Below, in pieces: positions 31,434 to 43,156 of a DNA stretch of 64,000 nt. This stretch comes from Corylus avellana (lineage: Eukaryota > Streptophyta > Magnoliopsida > Fagales > Betulaceae), in the NCBI RefSeq assembly GCF_901000735.1, contig NC_081541.1, forward strand, positions 25,689,420 to 25,753,419, in the 5' to 3' direction. The position numbers and the translations under genes are program-made. The notes under the pieces were generated by a model. That model was not told the DNA's origin and made no database searches. It saw nothing but the letters and a program-made list of their open reading frames with translations. The stretch's first letter is position 1. Each line of letters begins with the position of its first letter.

Positions 31434-31922
31434 AGTCAGTAATAGTTAATTATTTGGTATATCATAAGTAAAATCTGCCATCTATGTTTGCATGCGAGAG
31501 ACGTACGGACTTTGAACTTCCAACATCTACAAATTGAAGGTTGGAGTTTTGAGAACAAAACAAAGCTTTCTTTTAAGCTGAGTTAAAAGAAATTTCAAAC
31601 CCAATCTATTAAACTGAGTTGGCAACAACCTCATGCATGACGAGTTATCAAATATCAACGGCCAACGGTTTTGGCTCGTGTTGTGCTTAATTTAAGAATA
31701 TGTATTTTTTTATATATTTAAGATCGTTATATATTCTTAAATTAAGCATATATAGATCAACCGTTTAATATATAAAAAATTTCAAACTAAAGCACGATCT
31801 ACCTTCTTTTTTTTTTTAATATATATATTTCTTTTTTCTCCTCCTTTCTTTCGTCACTTTTAATATTTTCCTTCTTGGTTCTCTCATTCTTTATTTATTT
31901 ATTTTATTGATATTTTAATTTA

Positions 31923-32566
31923 GGGTAAATATATCTAAAGTTCTTTGGTCAATATGCCAAAATTTTTATCTCCCTTAGTTTTTTTTATTCAAAAATTTAC
32001 TCCCTAAGTCAATCGAAATTTCAATAAAGTCTCTACCATCAAATTTTTTTAATTGTGGTTATATTCTTTGAAACACATTGTTTGTCACATCAGCATAATA
32101 ATTTTTTCTTAATTTAATTTAAAAAATTAAATAAAAACTAATAAAAAATTGAAGGGGCGGCCGAAAGCCCCCCTGGCCACCCTGAGCCACCCCTTGGGTT
32201 TAGGGGTGGCTCGCAGCCACCCCTTAGCCCTAACTGTGAGCCACCCCTAGATGGTTTTCGGTGGCCCACAGGCCACCCCCAGGGTGGTTTGCCCAACCCA
32301 CCCCATAGTGGTTGGAGTGGCTAGGGGTGGCTCCGGTCAACCCTTCAATTTTTCTTTTTTTAATTTTTTAAATTAAATTAATAAAAAATTATTATACTGA
32401 CGTGGTAAAACGGTGCATTTCAATCTATCTAACTGCAATTTAAAAAATTTGATGGTAGAGATTTTCTTGGCTTTTCGATTAACCCATGGAGTAAATTGTC
32501 GAAAAAAAAACTTAGGGAGATAAAAAATTTTGTGTGTTGACCCAATGACTTTAGATATATTTACCC
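31923..32566. mobile_element. Mutator-type MITE with GC-rich core, copy 1 (644 bp)
   Basis: Exact 9-bp flanks TTTAATTTA (31914-31922 and 32567-32575). Long inverted ends: GGGTAAATATATCTAAAGT against ACTTTAGATATATTTACCC, extending over about 220 bp. The core (32155-32345) is strikingly GC-rich, built of alternating GGTGGC and GCCACC motifs. Copies 2 and 3 at the same relative place are 706 and 810 bp. Confidence 0.88.
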
Positions 32567-32699
32567 TTTAATTTATATGTTACACTTACTATCAAATGAG
32601 TACATGTTAAATCTTACTTAAAATTGAATATCTTACAAGAAAATCTTGAACTTAAAATTTAAAATTTAAAATGCCACATTTTAACTGTTCATCTTTGAC

Positions 32700-33200
32700 C
32701 TCAATTTTTATTGAACCCTTGCAGGGAAAGTCCAGTATTTTGTGATAAATGTAATTTTTGTCGCAATGATTTAAAGTTTTGATAAATAGTTCCATTAGTT
32801 TTAAAAAGTGTCTAATTATTTTTTAGGGCAAGTAAAAAATATAAAGTAGTCTATATAGTTAAAAAATTTGACAAAATCCGTTAATGCATTAAATTGTTGT
32901 GGCTAAACCACTCTCATACTCTTGGGCGTGGTTTGGCCACCCCCTCTAGTAGGATGGCCAAACCACTCCCATGCCCAGTGGATATGGTTTAATTGTCCAA
33001 AAAATGGTAAAAAAAAAAAAAAAAAAAAAATGACGGAGTAGCAGAACCACCCCAATAGCCATGAGTGGTTTGGCCAATCCTTATGGGCAACCCGATTCTT
33101 GTAGAAACTCAAAAAGGTTGGGACCAAAAATATATTTATTACCAGTATTTTTACTTTAAGGCACAATTTTTTGGCACAACTTTAGTCAAACTTTTATCTT
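32700..33200. repeat. repeat with GGTTTGGCCACCCC motifs
   Basis: Inverted motifs (GGCTAAACCACTC..., GTGGTTTGGCCA) around a poly(A) tract at 33009-33030. It is present in all three B copies. It is probably another MITE, but I could not fix its ends. Confidence 0.4.
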
Positions 33201-33356
33201 ATGTGGTTATTTCTTAAAAAAAAACAAAAAATTAAAAAAAAAATTATGAAGCAAAAATAACATCGTACGTAGTCCTTTTTTTATTTGTTTTTTTTTTAAA
33301 AAAAAATGGTATTTTTCTTCATAAAAATGATCATTTTTTTTTATAAAATAATGACC

Positions 33357-33359
<3 letters not shown>

Positions 33360-33401
<42 letters not shown>
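33360..33401. repeat. (TA)n microsatellite
   Basis: About 20 TA units between inverted poly(T)/poly(A) blocks; absent at the equivalent place in the other B copies. Confidence 0.9.
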
Positions 33402-33403
<2 letters not shown>

Positions 33404-33891
33404 TTTTTTTTAAAAAAAAAATACCAAATAAAAAAAGAACTAAGTATGATGTTACTGCTTCAATTTTTTTTTTTAAAAAAAATAAAAATAAAAAACAAGA
33501 GAAAAGAACTTTAACACATACTGTCAGAAATGGGACATAATTTAAAGACCACTTTTTGTTTTTGGCCATTCAAAAATGTGTCGAAAAAGCTATTCAGAAA
33601 TGTCCTAAGATGTACATATGCCTATTACCTATTTTATGTACCTAATAGCAGGTTGCAGATGACAGGACAACACATCAATAAGAATGGCCCCATTTGCTAT
33701 TAAGTGAGTAGTGATTTAGTGAACATTGACGTACATGAACATCGTGCCAAACTCTTTTTTGATTTTGTTTTTGGCCATCCTACAATTACTCCCTTAAAAA
33801 CGAAATGATGGTAAATCCACAGCTGTACTCCCAAGTCATCAATTATACCCTTCAGAGTACGTAGGTGCCATTGATGATTATAGCTCTTTAC

Positions 33892-33962
33892 AAATTCTAA
33901 GGCATGAAAGCTGCTAGGAAGTAAAGTAGCATCAGGAGAGAAAAGGGTATAGTCATCTCCAT
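33892..33962 (-). pseudogene. possible first exon of a small secreted protein (copy with stop)
   Basis: The minus strand reads MEMTIPFSLLMLLYFLAAFM, then P and a TAG where the other copy has TGG (W). The stretch looks like a signal peptide, followed by a GTAAAG donor-like site. The partner at 38147-38217 is open. No second exon was found nearby. Confidence 0.35.
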
Positions 33963-34609
33963 GCTTCGATTATTATTATAAGAATAATCAACTCTATTAT
34001 CACCAACATAAGTTTTTTGATACATTTCGTAGCCATCAAATTTTAACTTATACTCTGAAATTCTCTTATTTGGATGTCAAATACAAAAATTATTTACTAA
34101 GAATAAATACTTTATCAATATCTTACGTCGTTGAATAGCTTGAATAGTTGGTACGTTGAATTATTCTTAACATACTTATTAAAAATTAATTATGTAAGAA
34201 TTGTAGCTTTTAAAAATATGATAATATTCCAGTTAAATAATTTTTCATTTAAGTAATGTCTTTGCCTATGACCATAAGTTTTACAAGAGTTTTTAACACA
34301 TTTAATATGCGACTCCTTGCAAATATTGGAAAAAGTAATGTAAAAGTATAAGTGAAGATTATCATCCAATATTCATAACATATTAGATCGTAGCCACCAT
34401 TAAAACAATATTTTGGAAGAAATTATTAGTTTAAAATAAGTTATAGGCATACAATATTGGAGTGTATATACCGTAAATAATCACAATATTCATTTATGCG
34501 GAAGGGCTGTAAATGGTGAAAATTACATGTTCAAGTGACATGTAAAAACAACATCAATTGTAAACGAGAACAAATAAAAAGAACAAACAAGATAATTCGT
34601 ATATATTAC

Positions 34610-34777
34610 GAATTAATAACATAAAAAAGAAAAGGGGTTTAAGATAAAAGTTAGTAGTAATTAGCTAAAATAATTAGCAAAAGTAATCATTATGAATTAA
34701 TAACATAAAAAAGAAAAGGGGTTTAAGATAAAAGTTAGTAGTAATTAGCTAAAATAATTACCAAAAGTAATCAAAAT
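34610..34777. repeat. 84-bp tandem duplication inside C copy 1
   Basis: GAATTAATAACATAAAAAAG... at 34610 is repeated at 34694. The homologous region of C copy 2 (about 38866-38950) has a single copy, so this arose, or was lost, after the segmental duplication. Confidence 0.88.
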
Positions 34778-34859
34778 TTTATTTACTCAAAATAAATTTA
34801 ATCACTTAAATTGTCAAAATGCCTTAATAGCCTCTCTTCATTTGAATTCTCCCATGATC

Positions 34860-34860
<1 letters not shown>

Positions 34861-34893
<33 letters not shown>
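34861..34893. repeat. (TA)n microsatellite
   Basis: About 16 units; only about 4 in C copy 2 (about 39044). Confidence 0.9.
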
Positions 34894-34895
<2 letters not shown>

Positions 34896-35588
34896 CTTTT
34901 ATGAAAAAGTAGCAATGTTAGAACAGTTTTCGACACAGTGTGGGTGCGCGCTCTTCCGGAGATGTACATCATTAGTTGGAAGTGAAACTTTCTTTTGGAA
35001 TCTTAAGAGAATATGGTCTCACGGGAATGGATTTGTGGATTGTGAAGATTGACGAATATTTTTTACGTGATTCATTTTTCGATCAGCTTGATATTGTGAA
35101 TGCTGTTTTTTGTATGGAAATTATGACTTTCCTCTTCTACTGCAGTCATCATCGTAATTGAGGTGAACCGGTCTTCTAGGAATCATTACGTTTAGATGGA
35201 GTTGCAGGACTTGAGGGTGAGGTTGCTTCTTACAGATGATGGGTTGCAGGTGGCCGGTGGCGTCCGGTGGTGAAGATGGTGGGCGGCGCTCTCATCTGCC
35301 AGTGGTGGAGTCGCTGGTGCGCCGGTTGAATGCTAGAGCATTCCTATCAGCGGTTGATGAGTTATCAACGGCCCAAAGTTTTGGCTCGTGTTGTGCTTAA
35401 TTTTATATATTCTTAAATTAAGTATATATAGATCTAATCTGCTAAATATATAAAAATTTCTCAAAACTAAAGCAGGATCTACCTTTATATATATTTCTTT
35501 TTTCTCTTCTTTTCTTTAGTCACTTTTAATATTTTCCTTCTTGGTTCTATCATTCTTTATTTATTTATTTTATTGATATTTTAATTTA

Positions 35589-36294
35589 GGGTAAATATAT
35601 TTAAAGTCCTTGGGTCAACACGCCAAAATTTTTATCTCCCTAAGTTTTTTTTTTTTTTTGAAAATTTGCTATCTGGATCAATCGAAATTTCAAAAAATCC
35701 CTATCGTCAAGTTTTTTTAAATGCTGTTATTTTCTTTGAAACGCACCGTTTTACCACGTTAGTATAATAATTTTTTATTAAATTAATTTAAAAAAAATTA
35801 AATTTAAAGCTACCCCAAACCACCTAGCCGTGGCCGCGAGCCACCCCTTAGGTTTAGGGGTGTTTGGGTAGCCGCGAGCCACCCCTAACCATCCAAGGGG
35901 TGGCCATGAGCCATCCCATGGGTGGCTTTGGTGGTTCGCGACAGGTGGCTCACAGCCACCCTAGGTGCTTTTGGGTGGTCAGCTAACCTGTGGGTGGTTT
36001 GCCCACCCTCGGTGGAGCATCCTACCACCCCATATTATTGGGGTGGCCAGGGGTGGCTTACGGACGCCCCTTCAATTTTTTTAAAAAAATTTTTTTTAAA
36101 TTAAATTAATAAAAAATTATGATACTTACGTGGGAAAACGATGCGTTTCAACCAATCTAACGGCAGTTAAAAAAATTTGACGGTAGAAATTTTCTTGGCA
36201 TTTCGATTAACCTAGGAAGTAAATTATCCAAAAAAAAACTTAGAGAGATCAAAATTTTGGCATGTTGACCCAAAGACTTTAGATATATTTACCC
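35589..36294. mobile_element. Mutator-type MITE with GC-rich core, copy 2 (706 bp)
   Basis: Same element and same 9-bp flanks TTTAATTTA (35580-35588 and 36295-36303) as copy 1. The core (35805-36075) differs from copies 1 and 3 in number and order of GGTGGC/GCCACC motifs. An open frame through the core is a by-product of the repeat. Confidence 0.87.
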
Positions 36295-37929
36295 TTTAAT
36301 TTATATGTTACACTTACTATCAAATGAGTACATGTTAAATCTTACTTAAAATTGAATATCTTACAAGAAAATCTTGAACTTAAAATTTAAAATTTAAAAT
36401 GCCACATTTTAACTGTTCATCTTTGACCTCAATTTTTATTGAACCCTTGCAGGGAAAGTCCAGTATTTTGTGATAAATGTAATTTTTGTCGCAATGATTT
36501 AAAGTTTTGATAAATAGTTCCATTAGTTTTAAAAAGTGTCTAATTATTTTTTAGGGCAAGTAAAAAATATAAAGTAGTCTATATAGTTAAAAAATTTGAC
36601 AAAATCCGTTAATGCATTAAATTGTTGTGGCTAAACCACTCTCATACTCTTGGGCGTGGTTTGGCCACCCCCTCTAGTAGGATGGCCAAACCACTCCCAT
36701 GCCCAGTGGATATGGTTTAATTGTCCAAAAAATGGTAAAAAAAAAAAAAAAAAAAAAATTGACGGAGTTGCAGAACCACCCCAATAGCCATAAGTGGTTT
36801 GGCCACTACTTATGGCCAACCCGATTCTTGTAGAAACTCGAAAAAGGTTGGGACCAAAAATATATTTATTACCAGTATTTTTACTTTGAAGCACGATAAA
36901 GTCACAACTTTTTGACACAGTTTTGGCTAAACTTTTCTCTTATGTGATCATTTTTTTTAAAAAAAAAAAAAAAAAATTATAAAGCAACAATAACATCATA
37001 CATAGTCCTTTTTTTATTTGGTATTTTTTTCCATAAAAATTGTCATTTTTTTTTAATAAAATAATGACCATTTTTATGAAGAAAAATACCATTTTTTTTT
37101 TGTTTAAAAAAAAATATGAAATAAAAAAAGGACCATCTACGATGTTACTGCTTGAAATTTTTTTTTTTTTTTTTTTTAATTTCGTTTTTTTAAAACATAA
37201 AATACAAAAAAAAAAAACAAAAACAAAAACAAAAACAAACAAACTTTAACACATACTTTAAGAAATGGGACATAATTTAAGGACCCCTTCTGTTTTTTAT
37301 ATGCGAATCACAACACATTAATAATAATGGCCCTACTTGTAATTAATTCAGTCGATTTTGAGATAATCCAGTGTAGTCACGATTTGCCAGGAAAAATGGA
37401 AGACGAAAAGCTGATTCACACTGCGGCTACGTACGTTTGGCATTGACTAGAATTAGATTTAGAATTTCTAAACTTGGGGAGTTCTTGGAAAAATGGAAGC
37501 TCTTGCAATATCTATTTATTTTGTGACGGCTATGAAGTATGAACTATATATTAGCAGAAAATAACTTAATTCAAACTATGTTGGCAAAAATTACAAGAAA
37601 TTAATATTAAAATTGCAATTTGCAAAGAAATTGAAACTAAATGAAGAAGATATGTTTGGTAATTTTGAGGGGACCTACAAGATGCACAAATGGCCCTGAC
37701 CCTAATAAAGTGGTGTACTCGAGCTTGGACCCCTTAATTTTCAGAGAATTAATTAATGTGTCGAAAAAACTACTCAGAAATGTCTTAAGATGTACATATG
37801 CCTATCACTTATTTCATGTACCTAACAGCAGGTTGCAGGATGATAGGACAGCACATCAACAAAAATGGCCCCATTTGCTATTAAGTGAGTAGTGATTTAG
37901 TGAATATCGACGTATATGAACAACGTGTC

Positions 37930-37933
37930 AGTG

Positions 37934-37967
<34 letters not shown>
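37930..37967. repeat. (TA)n microsatellite in a C-specific insertion
   Basis: Follows CGTGTCAGTGTTATATA, absent from C copy 1 (33750) but related to the foldback at 46961-47098. Confidence 0.88.
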
Positions 37968-37971
<4 letters not shown>

Positions 37972-38146
37972 GCCAATGGAAAACTCTTTTTTGATTTTGT
38001 TTTTGGCCATCCTACAATTACTCCTTAAAAACGAAATGATGGTAAATCCACAGCTGTACTCCCAAGTCATCAATTATACCCTTCAGAGTACGTAGGTGCC
38101 ATTGATTCAGTGTACGTAGGTGCCATTGATGATTATAGCTCTTTAC

Positions 38147-38217
38147 AAATTCCAAGGCATGAAAGCTGCTAGGAAGTAAAGTAGGATCAGGAGAGAAAAG
38201 GGTATAGTCATCTCCAT
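38147..38217 (-). CDS. possible signal-peptide-encoding first exon
   Basis: The minus strand reads MEMTIPFSLLILLYFLAAFM then PWN and an in-frame continuation to TAA four bases after a GTAAAG donor-like site. Length and hydrophobicity fit an N-terminal secretion signal (two-residue acidic/polar start, 12-13 hydrophobic residues). It is either a 24-residue peptide or, if spliced at GTAAAG, a first exon whose partner is not in view. Family unknown; the copy at 33892-33962 carries a stop. Confidence 0.35.
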
Positions 38218-39629
38218 GCTTCGATTATTATTATAAGAATAATCAACTCTATTATCACCTACATAAGTTTTTTGATACATTTCGTAGCCATCAAATTTTA
38301 ACTTATACTCTGAAATTCTCTTATTTGGATGTCAAATACAAAAATTATTTACTAAGAATAAATACTTTATCAATATCGTACGTCATTGAATAGCTTGAAT
38401 AGTTGGTACGTTGAATTATTCTTAACATACTTATTAAAAATTAATTATGTAAGAATTGTAGCTTTTAAAAATATGATAATATTCCAGTTAAATAATTTTT
38501 CATTTAAGTAATGTCTTTGCCTATGACCATAAGTTTTACAAGAGTTTTTAACACATTTAATATGCGACTCCTTGCAAATATTGGAAAAAGTAATGTAAAA
38601 GTATAAGTGAAGATTATCATCCAATATTCATAACATATTAGATCGTAGCCACCATTAAAACAATATTTTGGAAGAAATTATTAGTTTAAAATAAGTTGTA
38701 AGCATACAATATTGGAGTGTATATACCGTAAATAATCACAATATTCATTTATGCGGAAGGGCTGTAAATGGTGAAAATTACATGTTCAAGTGACATGTAA
38801 AAACAACATCAATTGTAAACGAGAACAAATAAAAAGAACAAACAAGATAATTCGTATATATTACGAATTAATAACATAAAAAAGAAAAGGGGTTTAAGAT
38901 AAAAGTTAGTACTAATTTGCTAAAATAATTAGCAAATGTAATCAAAATTTTATTTACTCAAAATAAATTTAATCATTTTCACTTAAATTGTCAAAATGCC
39001 TTAATAGCCGCCTCTCTTCATTTGAATTCCCCCATGATCACAATATATATATAAACTTTTATGAAAAATTATCAATCTTAGAACAGTTTTTGACAGATGT
39101 GGAATGTGCGTTCTTCGAGAGATGTACATCATTAGTTGGAAGTGAAACTTTCTTTTGGAATCTTAAGAGAATATGGTCTCACGAGAATGGATTTGTGGAT
39201 TGTGAAGATTGAAAAATATTTTTTACGTAATTCGTTTTTCAGCTTGATATAGTAAATGCTGTTTTTTGTATGGAAATTTGGACTTTCATCTTCTACCGCA
39301 GTCATCTTCGTAATTGAGGTGAATCGGTGTTCTAGGAATCATTACGTTTAGATGGAGTTGCAGGACTTGAGGGTGAGGTTGCTTCTTACAGATGATGGGT
39401 TGCAGGTGGCCGGTGGCGTCCGGTGGTGAAGATGGTGGGCGGCGCTCTCATCTGCTAGTGGTTGAGTCGCTGGTGGGCCGGTCGAATGCTAAAACATTTT
39501 TATCAGTCTCATCAAATTTTACTCACCACACTTTTGGTTATTTGGAAAAATCTGTCTGAATCTGTAGCATTTCTCTTGCTCATATATATATATATATATA
39601 CATCTGCCCATACGTACAATAGCCACATC

Positions 39630-39817
39630 CAGGGACGGAGGAAGGGGGGACTAGCAGGGGCTAGGGCCCCCCAAATGACAAATTTTTTTTTTTTTTTTAA
39701 GTAAAAATAATTTTTTTATGGTTAATTTATTTTTTTATTTTTTTATTAATGGGCCCCTGCCTATTAAATTTTTTCAGCCATGGCCCCTGCCCATTCTCAA
39801 GGCTGGCTCCGTCCCTA
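39630..39817. mobile_element. 188-bp hAT MITE
   Basis: Exact 8-bp target duplication GCCACATC (39622-39629 and 39818-39825). Ends CAGGGACGGAG and CTCCGTCCCTA are inverted repeats with one mismatch at the outermost base. The interior pairs GGGGCTAGGGCCCC with GGGCCCCTGCC around poly(T). A clean hAT-type MITE. Confidence 0.92.
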
Positions 39818-39829
39818 GCCACATCTACT

Positions 39830-40330
39830 CTCAACCATTCATAAAAGTGTAATTTCTTTTATTTTCTCCCAAATAGAGTTATTCTCTTTCCTCTTCAATT
39901 TTAGATTTTAGAAAGTAGGTTTTTTTAACAACGCCCAAGCCAAATCTCACTTTATATATCAATGTATTTGGCTAATTTACTTCTTAATTCTTATATTAAC
40001 TTAAGTATTAGAGGTCGTTGCACCGCTATTCTCATTGTGCGAAGAGGAAGCCAAAATTTCAGCAAAATTTTTACCCAAAAAAAAAAAAGGGGGTCAATGT
40101 CTTTGCTAAAAAATGCCTGCGTTTTTACTCTAAACACTGACATAATGTACGAATTGGAAATAAATTAATTAGGACAGACAAAAACGCATTAATAATACTG
40201 CAACTTCGGCCAATTGCCATTTGCCGTTAAGTCTCAATCAGTCTTTTTTTTTTTTTTTTCTTTCTCTCTCTGTTTTTTACCCAAAAAAAAGTAAGAGAGA
40301 AGGACAAGGGGGCTGTGATGGCTATCCATA
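39830..40330. other. intergenic sequence, nothing recognised
   Basis: AT-rich with poly(A)/(T) runs at about 40078 and 40243. Small frames lack coding character. Confidence 0.4.
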
Positions 40331-40334
40331 ATAG

Positions 40335-40762
40335 GGTGTGTTTGCTATTAGAACAGGTTGTTACCGTACCTGAAATGGTAGTAACGGTTAAAAAATAGTA
40401 TACTAAATTTAAAGACTAATCTCCTTCTCTTCGACAAAAATTACATTTTTCTCTCTTTCTAATAACTCTGCAATAAAATAAACCCATCTAGCCTAACCAC
40501 TCCCTAACTCCACTTATTTTCAACGAAAAAAAAAAAAATTTAAGCTTCTTCTTCCTGGCCTCTCCCAGATGGGTTTGTGGAGTTAAGGAGTTGTTAGGTT
40601 AGATGAGTTTGTTTTACTGCAGGGTTATTGGGAAGAGAGGGAATGTGATTTTTGTCGAAGAAAAAGGGATTACTTTTCAGATCTAGTGTACTATTTTCTA
40701 ACCGTTACTGTAGCTGGAACAGTACCGTTTTAGCTACAGTAACGGCCCGTTTTGTTGGCAAA
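40335..40762. mobile_element. foldback MITE (about 430 bp)
   Basis: Imperfect inverted arms of about 180 bp (40335-40515 against 40575-40762): TAGTAACGGTTAAAAAATAG pairs with TAGTAACGGTTAGAAAATAG in reverse complement, and TTCTCTTCGACAAAAATTAC pairs with TTTTTCTTCGACAAAAATCAC. Outer ends and target duplication are not certain. Confidence 0.7.
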
Positions 40763-40769
40763 TTAAAAG

Positions 40770-41621
40770 AAAAGACCCTCAATGCAAATTACGTTGCCAA
40801 AAATTACAAGAAATTAATTTTTTTATAGGCAAACATAATCCTTTCCTAAGGAAACTAGGATTTACTATAAAGAAATTAATTTATTTTGGTCTTTTTTTCT
40901 GCATAAATATCCATCTAGAATGGTAGGTAGTCCATTTACATAATCCTCTATCTTTTATTACTATCCATTAGTTGCAAGCTCGAACCTGCCTGCACATGCG
41001 ATGATGGGTGGATCATGGTGAAGTTGTCATCACTGCAAGAAACTTGGATTTCAGTGAGGATCACAAGTTGTCACTTATTTTTATTTTTATTTTCTCACAC
41101 TCTCTCTCTCTCTCTCACTCAGAAAATAGAAACAAAAGGCAAGAGTTATACAGGAGATAAAAGGGAAGAAGAATCAAGAATGCTTTCAAACACAAAGTTA
41201 ATAGCTGCCCAAATGATAACTACAAGTTATCACTTAAAAGTATAAAAGATCGATTTGTCATTAATAGATCGTCGTTGTTGATTCGTCGACGAAGGTTATC
41301 GGCGGCAACTAATGCATGTTAAAGGTCGTAGTTGATAATGAGTTATTTGCTATGATGCATAGTGGTATTTTTCTTGCTGCTTTTTTGTTGATATTTTTCT
41401 TTCTTCTTTGTTGATATATTGTAAGCTATCAGCAATGTCCCAGAGAGCTAAGAAGTTGACGATGTTGGCAATCTTTCCCAAACTAAATTAAATTCTTGTG
41501 TCTTAATTTTTGATTCTTCTTTTTCTTTCTCGATATTTTTTTTTAGTTCACGTTGCTGTGAATTCTAATAATGGTAGCAAAGCTTGAGGTTGTATTGTCG
41601 ATTGTCACACGAGAAAAATAT
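40770..41621. other. intergenic sequence, (TC)n at about 41100
   Basis: Contains a short CTCTCTCTCTC run and T-rich stretches. No coding signal beyond short frames. Confidence 0.4.
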
Positions 41622-42736
41622 AGGAGGTACTTAATACTTTTGTTCAATGGTTTCAATTATACAATGTACGTGTGGAAGTTGACGAACTTTTTTGTTCAAT
41701 GGTTCTTTAAACTAAGCTTAAAATAATCATTAATAAAGATCTCATAAAGCTAATTCCCTCCTCCCTTCCCCAATCTTGGTCGAAAAAAAAAAAAAAAAAA
41801 AAAACTCGTAAACGAACCGACACTCCCTCTCTTTTTTATGATGAACCTTATCTTGTAGGCCGCAATAAAAGAAAGGTCGTTTATTATTATTTTTTTTTCT
41901 TTCTTTCTTTTTTATGTGAGCATGTGATGAGTCCATAGCAAACAGTGAGTCTCATCATCTGTAACGATTTGTATGAGCAGCTGTCATAGAGTTGGTTTGG
42001 TAAATGATTTTATTTCGATTTTAATTTGATACTGTAATAAAAATTGATTGATGTGAAAACAAAATAAAAATTTTTTATTTAAGAAAAAAATAAAAAAGTA
42101 AGAATTTTAGGTATGAAAAAATGAAAAAATTTTATTTTGTAGTAATTTTTTATTTAAATAATAATAAAAAAAATGATTGATGTGATTTAAAAAATAAGAA
42201 AATGTTGAAAAAATAAAAAAGTGGAATGAATGATTGGTATTTTTAGGTGCTTCTGAAAAGTTGGTGTCATAATCATACAAGCCAGAGAATTCAATGTTAC
42301 CGTTAGCACAATTTACAATTACAAATTTGTAATATATGCGGTTGAATATATGCTTGTCTGCATACTGCACTCACCTGGTCAGCGCTTAAAGCATTTTTTC
42401 AGCAGTTTTTTAAAGCCTCTTTCTCTCACTAAATATGGCGAAAAATGTAATTTTCTCAAAATTCAAAGTGTGATTTTAAGTTTTACTAAGATCGACCTTG
42501 TAGTAGTAACTAGTAAGCTAGAGCTTATATATATTAATCATCATATTTATTGGAACCCTTCAAAGCTCTAAACATGACCGAAAATCAAAACCCAATTTGT
42601 ACCAAAGGAAGGTGTAATTGGTGCAAAAATTTCCCTAAACCCCTAAGAAAACAAAAGTAGAGATGTTGAATCCAGTTTGCCATAAAAAAAGGTAATATAC
42701 ATCAACTCCAACTCCGAAGTTTCGAGAATATGGATT

Positions 42737-43156
42737 GAGTGGCAGATCTAAGAATTTATCTTAATAGGAGCATAAATAAAATAACAAAATATAATGAAGT
42801 TACGGTCCGTGGAAGACGGCTCATTATTCAGACAAGAGAACTTTCATCACAAGCTTCACATAATAGAATCTTATAGTGTCGTAGCAGCCAGCAGCGATGA
42901 ACAAGCACAAAAGAAAATTTTTGTGGTAGCCAAGTAGATAAAAAGTAGTGTAAAACACCCTCTCTTTCAGTTTAGTCTCGTTTTTTGGCTGAAATTTAGG
43001 CTAGGCTGAGTTTTATAGGGGCTAAAGTGTCAAGGATATGAAATTTGGGTTTATTTTATAGGGGCTAATAGAAAATTTGGGCATAAAAATATATATATTT
43101 TTTTAAGTAAAAAAAAAAAAAAAAATTACCAAGGGCAGGCGGGGAATCCGCCACTG
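42737..43156. mobile_element. hAT-like non-autonomous element, duplicated copy
   Basis: Duplicate of 29871-30290; ends GAGTGGCAGATCT and CCGCCACTG; flanks TGGATT on both sides. Confidence 0.6.

Larger units (their letters stand above)
28730..33560. repeat. segmental duplication A-B, copy 1
   Basis: Collinear with 41622-46530 from AGGAGGTACTTAATACTTTT onward. Copies share each SINE, hAT-like element, Mutator-type MITE and poly(A) block, with scattered substitutions and indels. No protein-coding gene recognised in either copy. Confidence 0.9.
31640..35345. repeat. segmental duplication unit B-C, copy 1
   Basis: Unit starting at ATCAACGGCCAACGGTTTTG. The B part is repeated at 35360-37280 and 44500-46530, the C part (33575-35345) at 37757-39490. 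Adjacent copies 1 and 2 form a direct tandem duplication of about 3.7-4.1 kb. Confidence 0.85.
35360..39490. repeat. segmental duplication unit B-C, copy 2
   Basis: Second tandem unit. It includes a stretch (37270-37756) missing from copy 1 but present, in part, between B and C in copy 3 (46547-46825). So copy 1 lost it. Confidence 0.85.

Noticed and set aside
33207..33569. 120-codon frame rich in K, F and IY repeats
   Set aside because: Reads poly(A), poly(T) and (TA)n tracts.
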